Below, one piece after another: positions 34,417 through 41,548 of a stretch of DNA of 64,000 nucleotides. Position 1 is the first letter of the stretch; each line of letters begins with the position of its first letter. Under the pieces are notes generated by a model, which worked only from the letters and a program-made list of their open reading frames with translations, was not told the origin of the DNA and searched no databases. Both the position numbers and the translations under genes were made by a program. Source of the DNA: Streptomyces sp. GSL17-111 (GTDB taxonomy: Bacteria > Actinomycetota > Actinomycetes > Streptomycetales > Streptomycetaceae); contig NZ_JBAJNS010000001.1 of the NCBI RefSeq assembly GCF_037911585.1, forward strand, positions 62,001 through 126,000. Direction: 5' to 3'.

Positions 34417-35585
34417 CGGATCAGGTCCTTCTCGGTCTGGGCGTCGGTGACGCGGACGCTGTCGAACGCTTCGCGCAGCACCACCCGCTCCTCGGCGGAG
34501 GGGCAGCGCCCGGCGCGGACGTGGGCGACGAAGTCCTCGGCGATCTCCCGGTCGCTGCGGCCCCGCAGGCGCTGGGCGTAGCTGCGGACCGGCCCCTCGG
34601 CGGTGTCCTGCGGGTCGAACACGAGGCTGAGGACGTGCGGGAAGCGCTCGGCCAGGCGGGCCATCGGCTCGGCGGGGCGCACGGGGTCGGTGAGGGTGGC
34701 CTCCACCCAGGAACCGGTGTGCCGGTCCAGGCTCTCGTCGGCCAGCAGGTCCGCGAGGTGGCCCCGCAGCCGGGCGAGCGGCCGGGGCACGGGGCAGTCG
34801 AGACGTTCGGCGCTCACGTCGCCCGCGCCGTCGAGGTCGATCAGCCACATCGACTTGCGGTGGTCGGCCTCGGAGAAGGAGTAGGCGAGGGGGGAACCGG
34901 AGTAACGCAGCCGGGGGGTGAGGGTCTGACAGCCGTGCAGGTGGCCGAGTGCCACGTAGTCGACGCCCTCGAAGACGGCGGCGGGCACGGACGCCACTCC
35001 CCCGACCGTGATGTCCCGTTCGCTGTCGCAGGCCTGACCGCCGGTCACGAAGGCGTGGGCGAGCACGACGGAGCGGGTGCCCTCGGGACGGGCGGCGAGG
35101 TCGGCACGGACCCTGACCATGGCGGCGTCCAGCACGGCGGCGTGGGTCGTGCGCTCGGCGCCCAGGCTCCCGCGCACGAGCGCCGGTTCGAGGTAGGGCA
35201 GGCCGTAGAACGCCACCGGGCCGTGGGCGTCGTCCAGCACGACGGGGGTGGCGCAGCCGGCGACGTCGGTCCGCAGGTGGACCCCGGCGCGGGCGAGCAG
35301 CCCGGCGCCGACGCCCAGCCGACGCGCCGAGTCGTGGTTGCCGGAGATCATCACGGTGGGCACCCCGAGGGCGGCCAGTCGGTTGAGCGCCTCGTCGAAG
35401 AGGGCCACCGCGCCGAGCGGCGGCACCGCGCGGTCGTAGACGTCACCGGCGACGAGGACGGCGTCGACGTGCTGCTCGCGCACGGTGGTCACCAGGTGCT
35501 CGACGAAGGCCGCCTGGGCCTCCAGGAGCCCGACGCGGTGCAGGCCGCGGCCCAGATGCCAGTCGGAGGTGTGCAGCAGTCGCAT
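34413..35585 (-). CDS. sbcD: exonuclease SbcCD subunit D (Mre11-type nuclease)
   Basis: A 390-residue metallophosphoesterase nuclease. Mn-binding motifs are in order: TSDWHLG (8-10), AGDVYDRAVPP, SGNHDSARRLG, and VALGHLHGCQ near residue 205. Together with SbcC it processes double-strand ends and palindromes. ATG 35585 is preferred; GTG 35591 is possible. Its TGA overlaps the TTG start of sbcC, so the two are translationally coupled. Confidence 0.95.
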   Translation of the reverse strand: MRLLHTSDWHLGRGLHRVGLLEAQAAFVEHLVTTVREQHVDAVLVAGDVYDRAVPPLGAVALFDEALNRLAALGVPTVMISGNHDSARRLGVGAGLLARAGVHLRTDVAGCATPVVLDDAHGPVAFYGLPYLEPALVRGSLGAERTTHAAVLDAAMVRVRADLAARPEGTRSVVLAHAFVTGGQACDSERDITVGGVASVPAAVFEGVDYVALGHLHGCQTLTPRLRYSGSPLAYSFSEADHRKSMWLIDLDGAGDVSAERLDCPVPRPLARLRGHLADLLADESLDRHTGSWVEATLTDPVRPAEPMARLAERFPHVLSLVFDPQDTAEGPVRSYAQRLRGRSDREIAEDFVAHVRAGRCPSAEERVVLREAFDSVRVTDAQTEKDLIR

Positions 35586-35644
35586 GGCCACCGACCCTAA
35601 GCCCCCGCTCTGACAGCGCGGCGCCCGGCGGGGTCTCCGGGAGT

Positions 35645-35666
35645 CCGGGGACGGCGACCGTCCCGG
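35645..35666 (-). terminator. hairpin between the YigZ-like gene and sbcD
   Basis: CCGGGGACGG (35645-35654) pairs with CCGTCCCGG (35658-35666), with one bulged G and a CGA loop. It begins 32 bases after the YigZ-like stop on the minus strand and should separate it from sbcDC. Confidence 0.6.
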
Positions 35667-35697
35667 CGCCGGTCAGCCGGCCGGCTACGCCGCCGGG

Positions 35698-36321
35698 TCA
35701 GGTGTCGTAGCTGTCTCCGTGCAGGTCCAGCCGGGCCGTGCCGGCCGTGGCGTCGGCCAGCCAGGCGCTGAAGGCGTCGACGTCCGCCGCGGGCAGCCCG
35801 ACCTCGAAGGTGACGCGCGTGCCGTAGTGGACGTCCCGGACGCGGTGGCCGGTGGCCCGCAGGTCGTTCTCCAGTCGGCCCGCGCGGTCGTGTCCCACCG
35901 TGAGGGTGGCCAGGCGGAACCGGTTGCGCGTCACGGTGCCGACGGCGTCGAGCGCCGCGCCGACCGCGCCGCCGTAGGCGCGGATGAGGCCGCCGGCACC
36001 GAGTTTGGTGCCACCGAACCAGCGCGAGACGACGGCGACCGTGCAGCGGACCTCCCGGCGGAGCAGCATCTGGAGCATCGGTACGCCCGCCGTGCCGCCG
36101 GGCTCTCCGTCGTCGCTGGACCGCTGTGCCGCGCCGTCCGCTCCGAGCACGTAGGCCCAGCAGTGGTGGGAGGCGGTGGGGTGCTCCGCGCGGACCGCCG
36201 CGACGAACGCCTGCGCCTCGGTCTCGGTGGCGGCGGGGGCGAGTGCGCACAGGAACCGGGAACGGTTGACCTCCGTCTCGTGCACGCCGGGGGCCGCGAC
36301 GGTGAGGTACTGGTCCTGCAT
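35698..36321 (-). CDS. YigZ/IMPACT family protein
   Basis: A 207-residue protein with the UPF0029 N-terminal domain (ETEVNRSRFLCALAPA, ASHHCWAYVLG, SSDDGEPGGTAGVPML and SRWFGGTKLGAGGLIRAYGGAV) and a C-terminal DUF1949-like domain. The eukaryotic relative IMPACT regulates GCN2, but the bacterial function is not settled. The motif run is complete, so the gene looks intact. It is divergent from the CoA-binding protein gene. Confidence 0.92.
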   Translation of the reverse strand: MQDQYLTVAAPGVHETEVNRSRFLCALAPAATETEAQAFVAAVRAEHPTASHHCWAYVLGADGAAQRSSDDGEPGGTAGVPMLQMLLRREVRCTVAVVSRWFGGTKLGAGGLIRAYGGAVGAALDAVGTVTRNRFRLATLTVGHDRAGRLENDLRATGHRVRDVHYGTRVTFEVGLPAADVDAFSAWLADATAGTARLDLHGDSYDT

Positions 36322-36389
36322 GCGGCCACCCTACGTGCCCCTTCCCCCGGGCCGGGAATGCGCCGGGGGCGGACGCCGTTGCCGCCGTC

Positions 36390-36806
36390 ATGAACGTGGA
36401 ACCTTCTGAGGCCGACCGTGCCGTGCGCCGTATGCTGACCGAACTGGGCGACACCTGGGCGGTGGTCGGGCTCTCGCAGAACGCCGGCCGCGCCGCGTAC
36501 GGGGTCGCCGAGGTGCTCCAGCGGTACGGCAAGCGGATCGTGCCGGTGCACCCGAAGGCCGATACGGTGCACGGGGAGCGCGGGTACGCCTCGCTGGCCG
36601 ACATCCCCTTCCCCGTGGACGTCGTGGACGTCTTCGTGAACTCCGCGCTGGCCGGAGCGGTGGCGGACGACGCGGTCGCGATCGGGGCGCGCGGGGTGTG
36701 GTTCCAGCTGGGCGTCCTCGACCCGGCGGCCTACGAGCGCACCCGGGCCGCCGGTGTGGAGATGGTCATGGACCGGTGCCCGGCCATCGAGATCCCCCGG
36801 CTGTGA
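36390..36806 (+). CDS. CoA-binding (YccU-like) protein
   Basis: This 138-residue stand-alone Rossmann protein belongs to the CoA_binding_2 family. Its nucleotide-binding region is WAVVGLSQNAGRAAYGVAEVL and the conserved tail is VMDRCPAIEIPRL. It binds CoA in relatives of known structure, but no reaction has been assigned. ATG 36390 gives the usual length. It is convergent with the cupin regulator, 24 bases away, with no clear terminator in between. Confidence 0.9.
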   Translation: MNVEPSEADRAVRRMLTELGDTWAVVGLSQNAGRAAYGVAEVLQRYGKRIVPVHPKADTVHGERGYASLADIPFPVDVVDVFVNSALAGAVADDAVAIGARGVWFQLGVLDPAAYERTRAAGVEMVMDRCPAIEIPRL

Positions 36807-36830
36807 ACCGGCTCCGCGCCCCGGGCGGCG

Positions 36831-37403
36831 TCAGCGCGGGGCGGGGACGGAGACGGCCATCGTCATCTCGACGGGCGTCTCACCGGCGTTGCGGAAGCCG
36901 TGCGGCACGTGGGACTCGAACGAGGCGGAGGTGCCTGGGGGCACCTCGTGATCCGTGCCGTCGACGGTGAGGGTGAGCACGCCGGTGCGGACGTGCACCA
37001 GTTCGGTCGTCCCGGCCGGATGCGGGTCGGAGGTGCTGCCCTCCCCCGGCATGAGCACCCAGCTCCACAGCTCCAGCGGACCGGGCGCTTCGGCGCCGGC
37101 CAGGAGGGTGCTGTGGCTGCCCGCCGGCGTCGACCACAGCCGCACGGCCTGTTCGGCGGGGACGAGACGCACCTGCGGCGCCTGGTCGTAGTCGAGGAGG
37201 GTGGTGATGCTCACGCCGAGGGCGTCGCCGACCTTCACGACCGTACCGACGCTGGGGTTGGTGCGGGCCTGCTCGATCTGGATGAGCATGCCCCGGCTGA
37301 TGCCGGCGCGGGCGGCGAGCGCGTCGAGGGTGAACCCCCGCTCGGTCCGGAGGCGCTTGAGGTTGCGGGCGAGCGACTGGGTGAGATGGTCTAGGTCGGT
37401 CAC
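36831..37403 (-). CDS. XRE-cupin transcriptional regulator
   Basis: A 190-residue regulator with an N-terminal HTH_3 domain (FTLDALAARAGISRGMLIQI, about residues 24-43) and a C-terminal cupin (about 115-185; DPHPAGTTELVHVRTGVLTL and PHGFRNAGETPVEM). Such proteins sense small metabolites bound in the cupin barrel. GTG 37403 has GGAGG at a good distance. It is divergent from an EamA transporter and probably regulates it; the spacer has a direct repeat separated by four helical turns. Confidence 0.9.
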   Translation of the reverse strand: MTDLDHLTQSLARNLKRLRTERGFTLDALAARAGISRGMLIQIEQARTNPSVGTVVKVGDALGVSITTLLDYDQAPQVRLVPAEQAVRLWSTPAGSHSTLLAGAEAPGPLELWSWVLMPGEGSTSDPHPAGTTELVHVRTGVLTLTVDGTDHEVPPGTSASFESHVPHGFRNAGETPVEMTMAVSVPAPR

Positions 37404-37438
37404 GTGCGGAACCCCTCCCGAGAGTTCATTATTCTGAA

Positions 37439-37501
37439 TTGAACAGTTGCATGTACTGCACTACTGTGTGCTGGACTCCGACGTCCATCACACTGTACTG
37501 C
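37439..37501 (+). promoter_or_regulatory. EamA promoter and direct repeats
   Basis: TTGAAC (37439-37444) and TACTGT (37462-37467) are spaced by 17 bases and point toward the EamA gene. TGTACTGC occurs at 37452-37459 inside this spacer and again at 37494-37501, a 42-base period. TGCA pairs also flank the first copy. This is a candidate binding region for the adjacent XRE-cupin regulator. Confidence 0.55.
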
Positions 37502-37511
37502 GAGGTGCGCG

Positions 37512-38378
37512 ATGACCGTGGCGTTCGCCCTGGTGACCAGCCTGATGTGGGGGCTGGCCGACTTCGGCGGCGGCCTGCTGACGCGGCGCGTGCCCGCGCT
37601 GACCGTCGTCGTGGTCTCCCAGTCCCTCGCGGCGGTGGCGCTCGGGGCGATCGTCGTGGCCACGAGCGGCTGGCAGGAGATCGGCTCCCAGTTGTGGTTC
37701 GCCGTCGCGGCCGGTGTCGTCGGCCCGATCGGCCTTCTCGCGTTCTACCGGGCACTGGCCCTGGGCCCCATGGGCGTCGTCTCCCCCCTCGCGGCCCTGG
37801 GCGCGGTGTCCGTGCCCGTGGGCGTCGGCCTCGCCCTGGGTGAACGGCCGGGAGCCGCCCAGACCGCCGGCATCCTCGTGGCGGTGACCGGCGTGGTCCT
37901 GGCCTGCGGACCGGGGACCGGCGGCACGCCGGTGGCACGCCGGACGCTGCTCCTCACCGTCTTCGCCGCGCTCGGCATCGGTGCGGTGATGGCCCTCATC
38001 GAGCACGCCTCCGTCACCATGACCGGACTCTTCCTCGCCCTGTTCGTCCAGCGGCTGTGCAACGTCGCGGTCGGCGGCGCGGCGCTGCTGCGGCAGACGC
38101 GCCGGGGCCGCCCCGCGCTGCCGCCGGACGGCCGGGCCGGGCTGTGGGCCTCCCTGCCGGCACTGGCACTGGTGGGCCTGGCCGACGTGGCGGCCAACGG
38201 GACGTACATGGTCGCCGCGCAGAGCGGACCCGTCACCATCGCGGCCGTCCTCGCCTCGCTGTACCCGGTCATCACCGCGCTCGCCGCCCGCGGCTGGCTG
38301 AGCGAACGGCTCCGCCCGGTGCAGACGGCCGGCGTGGGCCTCGCCGTCATGGGCACGCTCCTGCTGGCCACCGGCTGA
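37512..38378 (+). CDS. EamA/DMT family transporter
   Basis: A 288-residue protein with about ten transmembrane helices in two EamA repeats (residues ~1-135 and ~145-285). The opening TSLMWGLADFGGGLLTRR and the ending YPVITALAARGWLSERL are typical of the family. DMT proteins export or import metabolites such as amino acids, nucleobases or sugars; the substrate is unknown. ATG 37512 has GAGG six bases upstream. Regulation by the divergent cupin protein is inferred. Confidence 0.9.
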   Translation: MTVAFALVTSLMWGLADFGGGLLTRRVPALTVVVVSQSLAAVALGAIVVATSGWQEIGSQLWFAVAAGVVGPIGLLAFYRALALGPMGVVSPLAALGAVSVPVGVGLALGERPGAAQTAGILVAVTGVVLACGPGTGGTPVARRTLLLTVFAALGIGAVMALIEHASVTMTGLFLALFVQRLCNVAVGGAALLRQTRRGRPALPPDGRAGLWASLPALALVGLADVAANGTYMVAAQSGPVTIAAVLASLYPVITALAARGWLSERLRPVQTAGVGLAVMGTLLLATG

Positions 38379-38406
38379 CGGGCGACGGCGGGAGGCGCGG
38401 GAGGCG

Positions 38407-38496
38407 TCACAGGTGCCGCAGGGCCAGGAGCAGCAACCCGACCGCGTGCAGGGCGAGGATCACGGTCAGCACGATCCGCATCGTCCGCATGTCCAT
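38407..38496 (-). CDS. possible 29-residue membrane peptide
   Basis: A very short frame encoding MDMRTMRIVLTVILALHAVG and nine more residues, almost entirely one hydrophobic helix with basic ends. An excellent AGGAGG (38509-38514) lies 12 bases before the ATG, slightly long but workable. It begins 26 bases after the stop of the beta-helix acyltransferase gene and could be its operon partner. No family is recognised. It is a candidate only. Confidence 0.45.
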   Translation of the reverse strand: MDMRTMRIVLTVILALHAVGLLLLALRHL

Positions 38497-38522
38497 CGGG
38501 CCTGCGCACCTCCTCGACACGG

Positions 38523-39293
38523 TCAGCGCTCCGGGCGCTCCTCCAGCGTGCCCGGCTCGGGCACCAGGGCGTCGCCCTCGGCGAGGGCCAGCAACTGCTC
38601 GGAGGTGACTCCTTCGGGCACGGGCACGGGCGCCGGGGTCCGCAGCGGTGGCTGCCAGCCCCCGTCGGCGTCCCAGCGCCGGACGACCCGGGCCGGTGCC
38701 CCGGCGACGACCGCGTGGTCCGGGACGTCGCCGCGCACGACCGAGGCGGCGGCCACGACGACGTTGCGGCCCAGTCTGGCGCCGGGCAGCACGACGGCGC
38801 CGTGGCCCAGCCAGCTGCCGGACCCGATCTCCACCGGCGCCGCGCGCGGCCACTGCTTCCCGACCGGCTCGTGCGGGTCGTCGTAGGAGTGGTTGGTGGA
38901 GGTCACGTAGCAGTAGGGGCCGAAGAACACGTCGGTGCCGATCGTCACCCGACTGTGCGCGATGACGTGACTCCCCCGGCCCAGGACGACGCCGTCCCCG
39001 AGGGTCAGCACCGGATCGGGACCGAGGTCGAGTCCGGGCATCATCCCGGCGGTGAGCGTCACCTCGGCACCCACGACGCAGTGGTCGCCGAGCTCGATCC
39101 ACGGCGCGCCGAAGACCGTGCCCTGCGGGAACGCGAGCCGGGTTCCCGTGCCGATGCGCCGGAACGCGTGCGGGCCCGGCCGCTCGCGCGTGACGGCCCC
39201 GGCCTCCTGGGCCCAGCTCCAGGCACGGTGCACCGCACGGGAGGCCGTACGGGTCAGCGCCCGGCGCAGGGGCGCGGGAACGGCTCGCGGCAC
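38523..39293 (-). CDS. left-handed beta-helix acyltransferase
   Basis: The 256-residue protein is built on hexapeptide repeats (about residues 50-200) in the style of maltose or serine acetyltransferases. An active-site-like His lies in TSTNHSYDDPHEPVGKQ. The C-terminal 40 residues are Pro/Glu-rich. The acceptor is unknown; a polysaccharide or antibiotic precursor is possible. The GTG start at 39293 is one base after the stop of the upstream carbonic anhydrase-like gene on the minus strand, so both are in one operon. Confidence 0.8.
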   Translation of the reverse strand: MPRAVPAPLRRALTRTASRAVHRAWSWAQEAGAVTRERPGPHAFRRIGTGTRLAFPQGTVFGAPWIELGDHCVVGAEVTLTAGMMPGLDLGPDPVLTLGDGVVLGRGSHVIAHSRVTIGTDVFFGPYCYVTSTNHSYDDPHEPVGKQWPRAAPVEIGSGSWLGHGAVVLPGARLGRNVVVAAASVVRGDVPDHAVVAGAPARVVRRWDADGGWQPPLRTPAPVPVPEGVTSEQLLALAEGDALVPEPGTLEERPER

Positions 39294-39294
39294 G

Positions 39295-39834
39295 TCAGCC
39301 CACTTCCCCCGTGCCGACCGCGGCGCGGTGCCGCTCCGCCAGGTCGCGGTAGGCGGCCGCGTTGAGCCGGATGTGCTCCAGCTCCTCGTCCGTCAGCTCG
39401 CGCCGCACCCTGGCCGGGACGCCCGCCACCAGGGAACGGGGCGGCACCCGCATTCCCTGCGGCACCAGGGCCTGCGCGGCGACGAGCGAACCGGCCCCGA
39501 TCACCGCGCCGTTGAGCACGGTCGCACCCATACCGACCAGGACGTCGTCCTCGACCGCGCACCCGTGCAGGACCGCGTTGTGGCCGACGGACACGCGCGC
39601 GCCGACGGTGACGTCGAAGCCCGGGTCGACGTGCACGGTGCAGTTGTCCTGCACGTTGCTGTCCGGGCCGAGGGTGATCGACCCCATGTCACCCCGCAGC
39701 ACGGCGCCGTACCAGACGCTCGCCCCGGCGCCCACCGTGACGTCACCGACGACGACCGACGTCGGCGCCGTGTAGGCCCCGGGGTCCACCTTCGGCGGTT
39801 TGCCGCCCACACCCGCGATCAACGCTCCTGTCAT
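39295..39834 (-). CDS. gamma-carbonic anhydrase-like protein
   Basis: A 179-residue left-handed beta-helix protein of the gamma-CA/PaaY family. Metal-ligand His residues are visible in NCTVHVDPG and VGHNAVLHGC. It may act as a carbonic anhydrase or, as in PaaY relatives, as a thioesterase-like enzyme. It is followed immediately by a second beta-helix protein, so the two may be functionally linked. ATG 39834 is used. Confidence 0.9.
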   Translation of the reverse strand: MTGALIAGVGGKPPKVDPGAYTAPTSVVVGDVTVGAGASVWYGAVLRGDMGSITLGPDSNVQDNCTVHVDPGFDVTVGARVSVGHNAVLHGCAVEDDVLVGMGATVLNGAVIGAGSLVAAQALVPQGMRVPPRSLVAGVPARVRRELTDEELEHIRLNAAAYRDLAERHRAAVGTGEVG

Positions 39835-39912
39835 CGCCCACTCCTCGCTCGTCGCTTCCGTGCCGCGCCTGCGTGCACCGTATGTGACGCGCGGGGGGCC
39901 GGGCCGGGCGCC

Positions 39913-40365
39913 TCAGTCGTTGGGGCGCAGGGTCCACACGATCGTCATGTCGCCGGTGACGGCGCCGTCCTCCCGGGTGATGTCGACGTGCACGGGGAAC
40001 TCCGGGCGCTGTCCGGCGTCCAGTTCGGCGACGACGTCGGCGACCGGACGGCCGAGCTTCGCGGTCGCGGTGAGCGGCCCCTTGGCCAGCTTCTTGTAGG
40101 TGGTCTCGCAGCGGACGGGCAACGGCACGGCGCGGGAGAGCTGGTCCATGAAGGCGGCCATGACGATGGCGCCGCTCGCGGACTCGGCGAGCGTGAACAT
40201 CGCGCCGGCGTGCGGACCGCCGACGTGGTTGTGGTACTCGCTCCGGTCGGGCAGCCCGACGACCACGCGCTCCGCCGTGGCCTCGGTGAACTCCAGGTTG
40301 AGGGTGCGGACCATCGGCACGGAGGCCGCCATCAGCTCGCCGATCGACGGCAGGTTCTCAGACAT
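39913..40365 (-). CDS. DUF4442/PaaI-like hotdog thioesterase
   Basis: A 150-residue hotdog-fold protein. The core helix contains HNHVGGPHAGAMFTLAESASG, with one residue omitted here from the flank, followed by a beta-sheet domain. It probably hydrolyses an acyl- or aryl-CoA thioester. There is no Shine-Dalgarno before ATG 40365, but TAATGT (plus-strand 40373-40378) ends exactly seven bases upstream, so the message is probably leaderless. It is divergent from the repeat protein, which has the same arrangement. Confidence 0.82.
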   Translation of the reverse strand: MSENLPSIGELMAASVPMVRTLNLEFTEATAERVVVGLPDRSEYHNHVGGPHAGAMFTLAESASGAIVMAAFMDQLSRAVPLPVRCETTYKKLAKGPLTATAKLGRPVADVVAELDAGQRPEFPVHVDITREDGAVTGDMTIVWTLRPND

Positions 40366-40372
40366 GGGCCAG

Positions 40373-40488
40373 ACATTACCAGCGAGTAGCTTCGCCGGGT
40401 ACGGGTCGTCGTGAAACGGCTGCGGATGTCCCGGGCCCGCATCAAAACGGGGGCTGGCCTGGAGAGCGGCCCTGCCCACTCGTAGAGT
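40373..40488. promoter_or_regulatory. divergent leaderless -10 boxes
   Basis: On the minus strand TAATGT (40378-40373) ends seven bases before ATG 40365. On the plus strand TAGAGT (40483-40488) ends seven bases before ATG 40496. Both transcripts would start at the A of the start codon. Neither gene has a Shine-Dalgarno, and -35 boxes are weak. Confidence 0.65.
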
Positions 40489-40495
40489 TCACGTC

Positions 40496-41548
40496 ATGTG
40501 GCCAGGACAGCAGCAGCCCGGGGGCGGCCAGAACCCGCAGGAACCCAACCCGTACCAGCAGCCGGGTTATCAGCAACCCAACCCGTACCAGCAGCCCGGC
40601 TATCAGCAGCCGAATCCCTACCAGCAGCCTGCGGGGCAGGGTCAGGGACAGTGGAGCCCGCCCGGGGTCCCCGGCGGCCCGCCGCCCGGGGACCCCGGGA
40701 AGAAGAAGCGCGCGAACACCGTGATCGCGATCGCGGTGTCCCTCGCCGTCGTCGCCGGCGCCGTCGTCGCGGGTGTCGTGCTGCTGGGCGGGGACGAGGA
40801 GCCGGACGCCTCGGCGAAGGGCGGTGACACACCCTCCGCGACCGCGACCCCCTCGCAGGAGACCTCCGACGAGCCCGAGGAGGCCGACGACGAGGAGGAG
40901 GGCGCGCGGCGCGACCCGGACAGTCCGCGCGGCAGCGGTGAGGACGAGCCGGACCCCGAGCCGGTGGTGCCCGGCTGGCAGGTCGTCATCAACCCCAAGC
41001 ACCACAGCGCCTTCGACGTCCCGGAGGACTGGGAGCTGGGCAGCAAGACCACCATCATCGGCTGGGGCGAGAAGGAGCAGGAGGACGGCGCGCTCTTCCC
41101 CGTCCCCGAGGTGGCCATGAGCGCCCCGGCCTACTACAAGGACGGGTGGTGCAAGGACTCCGACGGCGGCACCTACTCCCGCTCGGCCGTGGGCACCAAG
41201 GGCGCGCAGGGCGCGAAGAACACCAGCGAGGCCGCGCTCTCGGCCGCCCAGAACTTCGTCTACTACCGGCACGGCGAGGACCGGGACAAGCTCGACTGGA
41301 CCGAGTCCAAGCCGTTCAAGAGCGAGCACGGCATCGAGGGCCACATCGCCACCGCCACCGTCAGCGGCGTGAAGAAGGGCAACAAGTGCGAGGCCGACGG
41401 AAAGGCCGTCGCCGTCTCGTGGCTCGACGCCTCCCGTGAGCTGCGCCTGTGGATCCTGATCACCGACACCGGTGTGGAGGACGAGGTGCCCGAGGAGACC
41501 ATCGACAAGATGACCGCGAGCCTGCGTCCCTACGGCGAGCAGGAGTGA
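40496..41548 (+). CDS. single-pass membrane protein with Gln/Pro/Tyr repeats
   Basis: A 350-residue protein with a cytoplasmic Gln/Pro-rich N terminus (residues 1-65) containing tandem NPYQQPGYQQP repeats, one transmembrane helix at about 80-102, an acidic linker, and an outer domain from about residue 160 (GWQVVINPKHHSAFDVPEDW). That domain has two Cys residues, which could form a disulfide. It resembles a large family of Streptomyces surface proteins of unknown function. It appears leaderless and ends at a 19-pair perfect hairpin. Confidence 0.8.
   Translation: MWPGQQQPGGGQNPQEPNPYQQPGYQQPNPYQQPGYQQPNPYQQPAGQGQGQWSPPGVPGGPPPGDPGKKKRANTVIAIAVSLAVVAGAVVAGVVLLGGDEEPDASAKGGDTPSATATPSQETSDEPEEADDEEEGARRDPDSPRGSGEDEPDPEPVVPGWQVVINPKHHSAFDVPEDWELGSKTTIIGWGEKEQEDGALFPVPEVAMSAPAYYKDGWCKDSDGGTYSRSAVGTKGAQGAKNTSEAALSAAQNFVYYRHGEDRDKLDWTESKPFKSEHGIEGHIATATVSGVKKGNKCEADGKAVAVSWLDASRELRLWILITDTGVEDEVPEETIDKMTASLRPYGEQE
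40547..40630 (+). repeat. 33-base tandem repeat encoding NPYQQPGYQQP
   Basis: Two full copies (40547-40579 and 40580-40612) and a partial third (NPYQQP, 40613-40630) encode the N-terminal repeats of the membrane protein. Third-position changes between copies indicate that the protein repeat, not the DNA, is conserved. Confidence 0.85.

Noticed and set aside
31750-34581. Long plus-strand frame antisense to sbcC (over 900 codons)
   Set aside because: It is Gly/Ala/Arg low complexity caused by high GC third positions on the other strand, while the minus strand encodes intact SbcC with Walker and zinc-hook motifs.
34417-34848. Upstream extension of sbcC into sbcD
   Set aside because: The residues are Arg/Pro/Gly-rich shadow of sbcD; the conserved SbcC N terminus begins at 34416.
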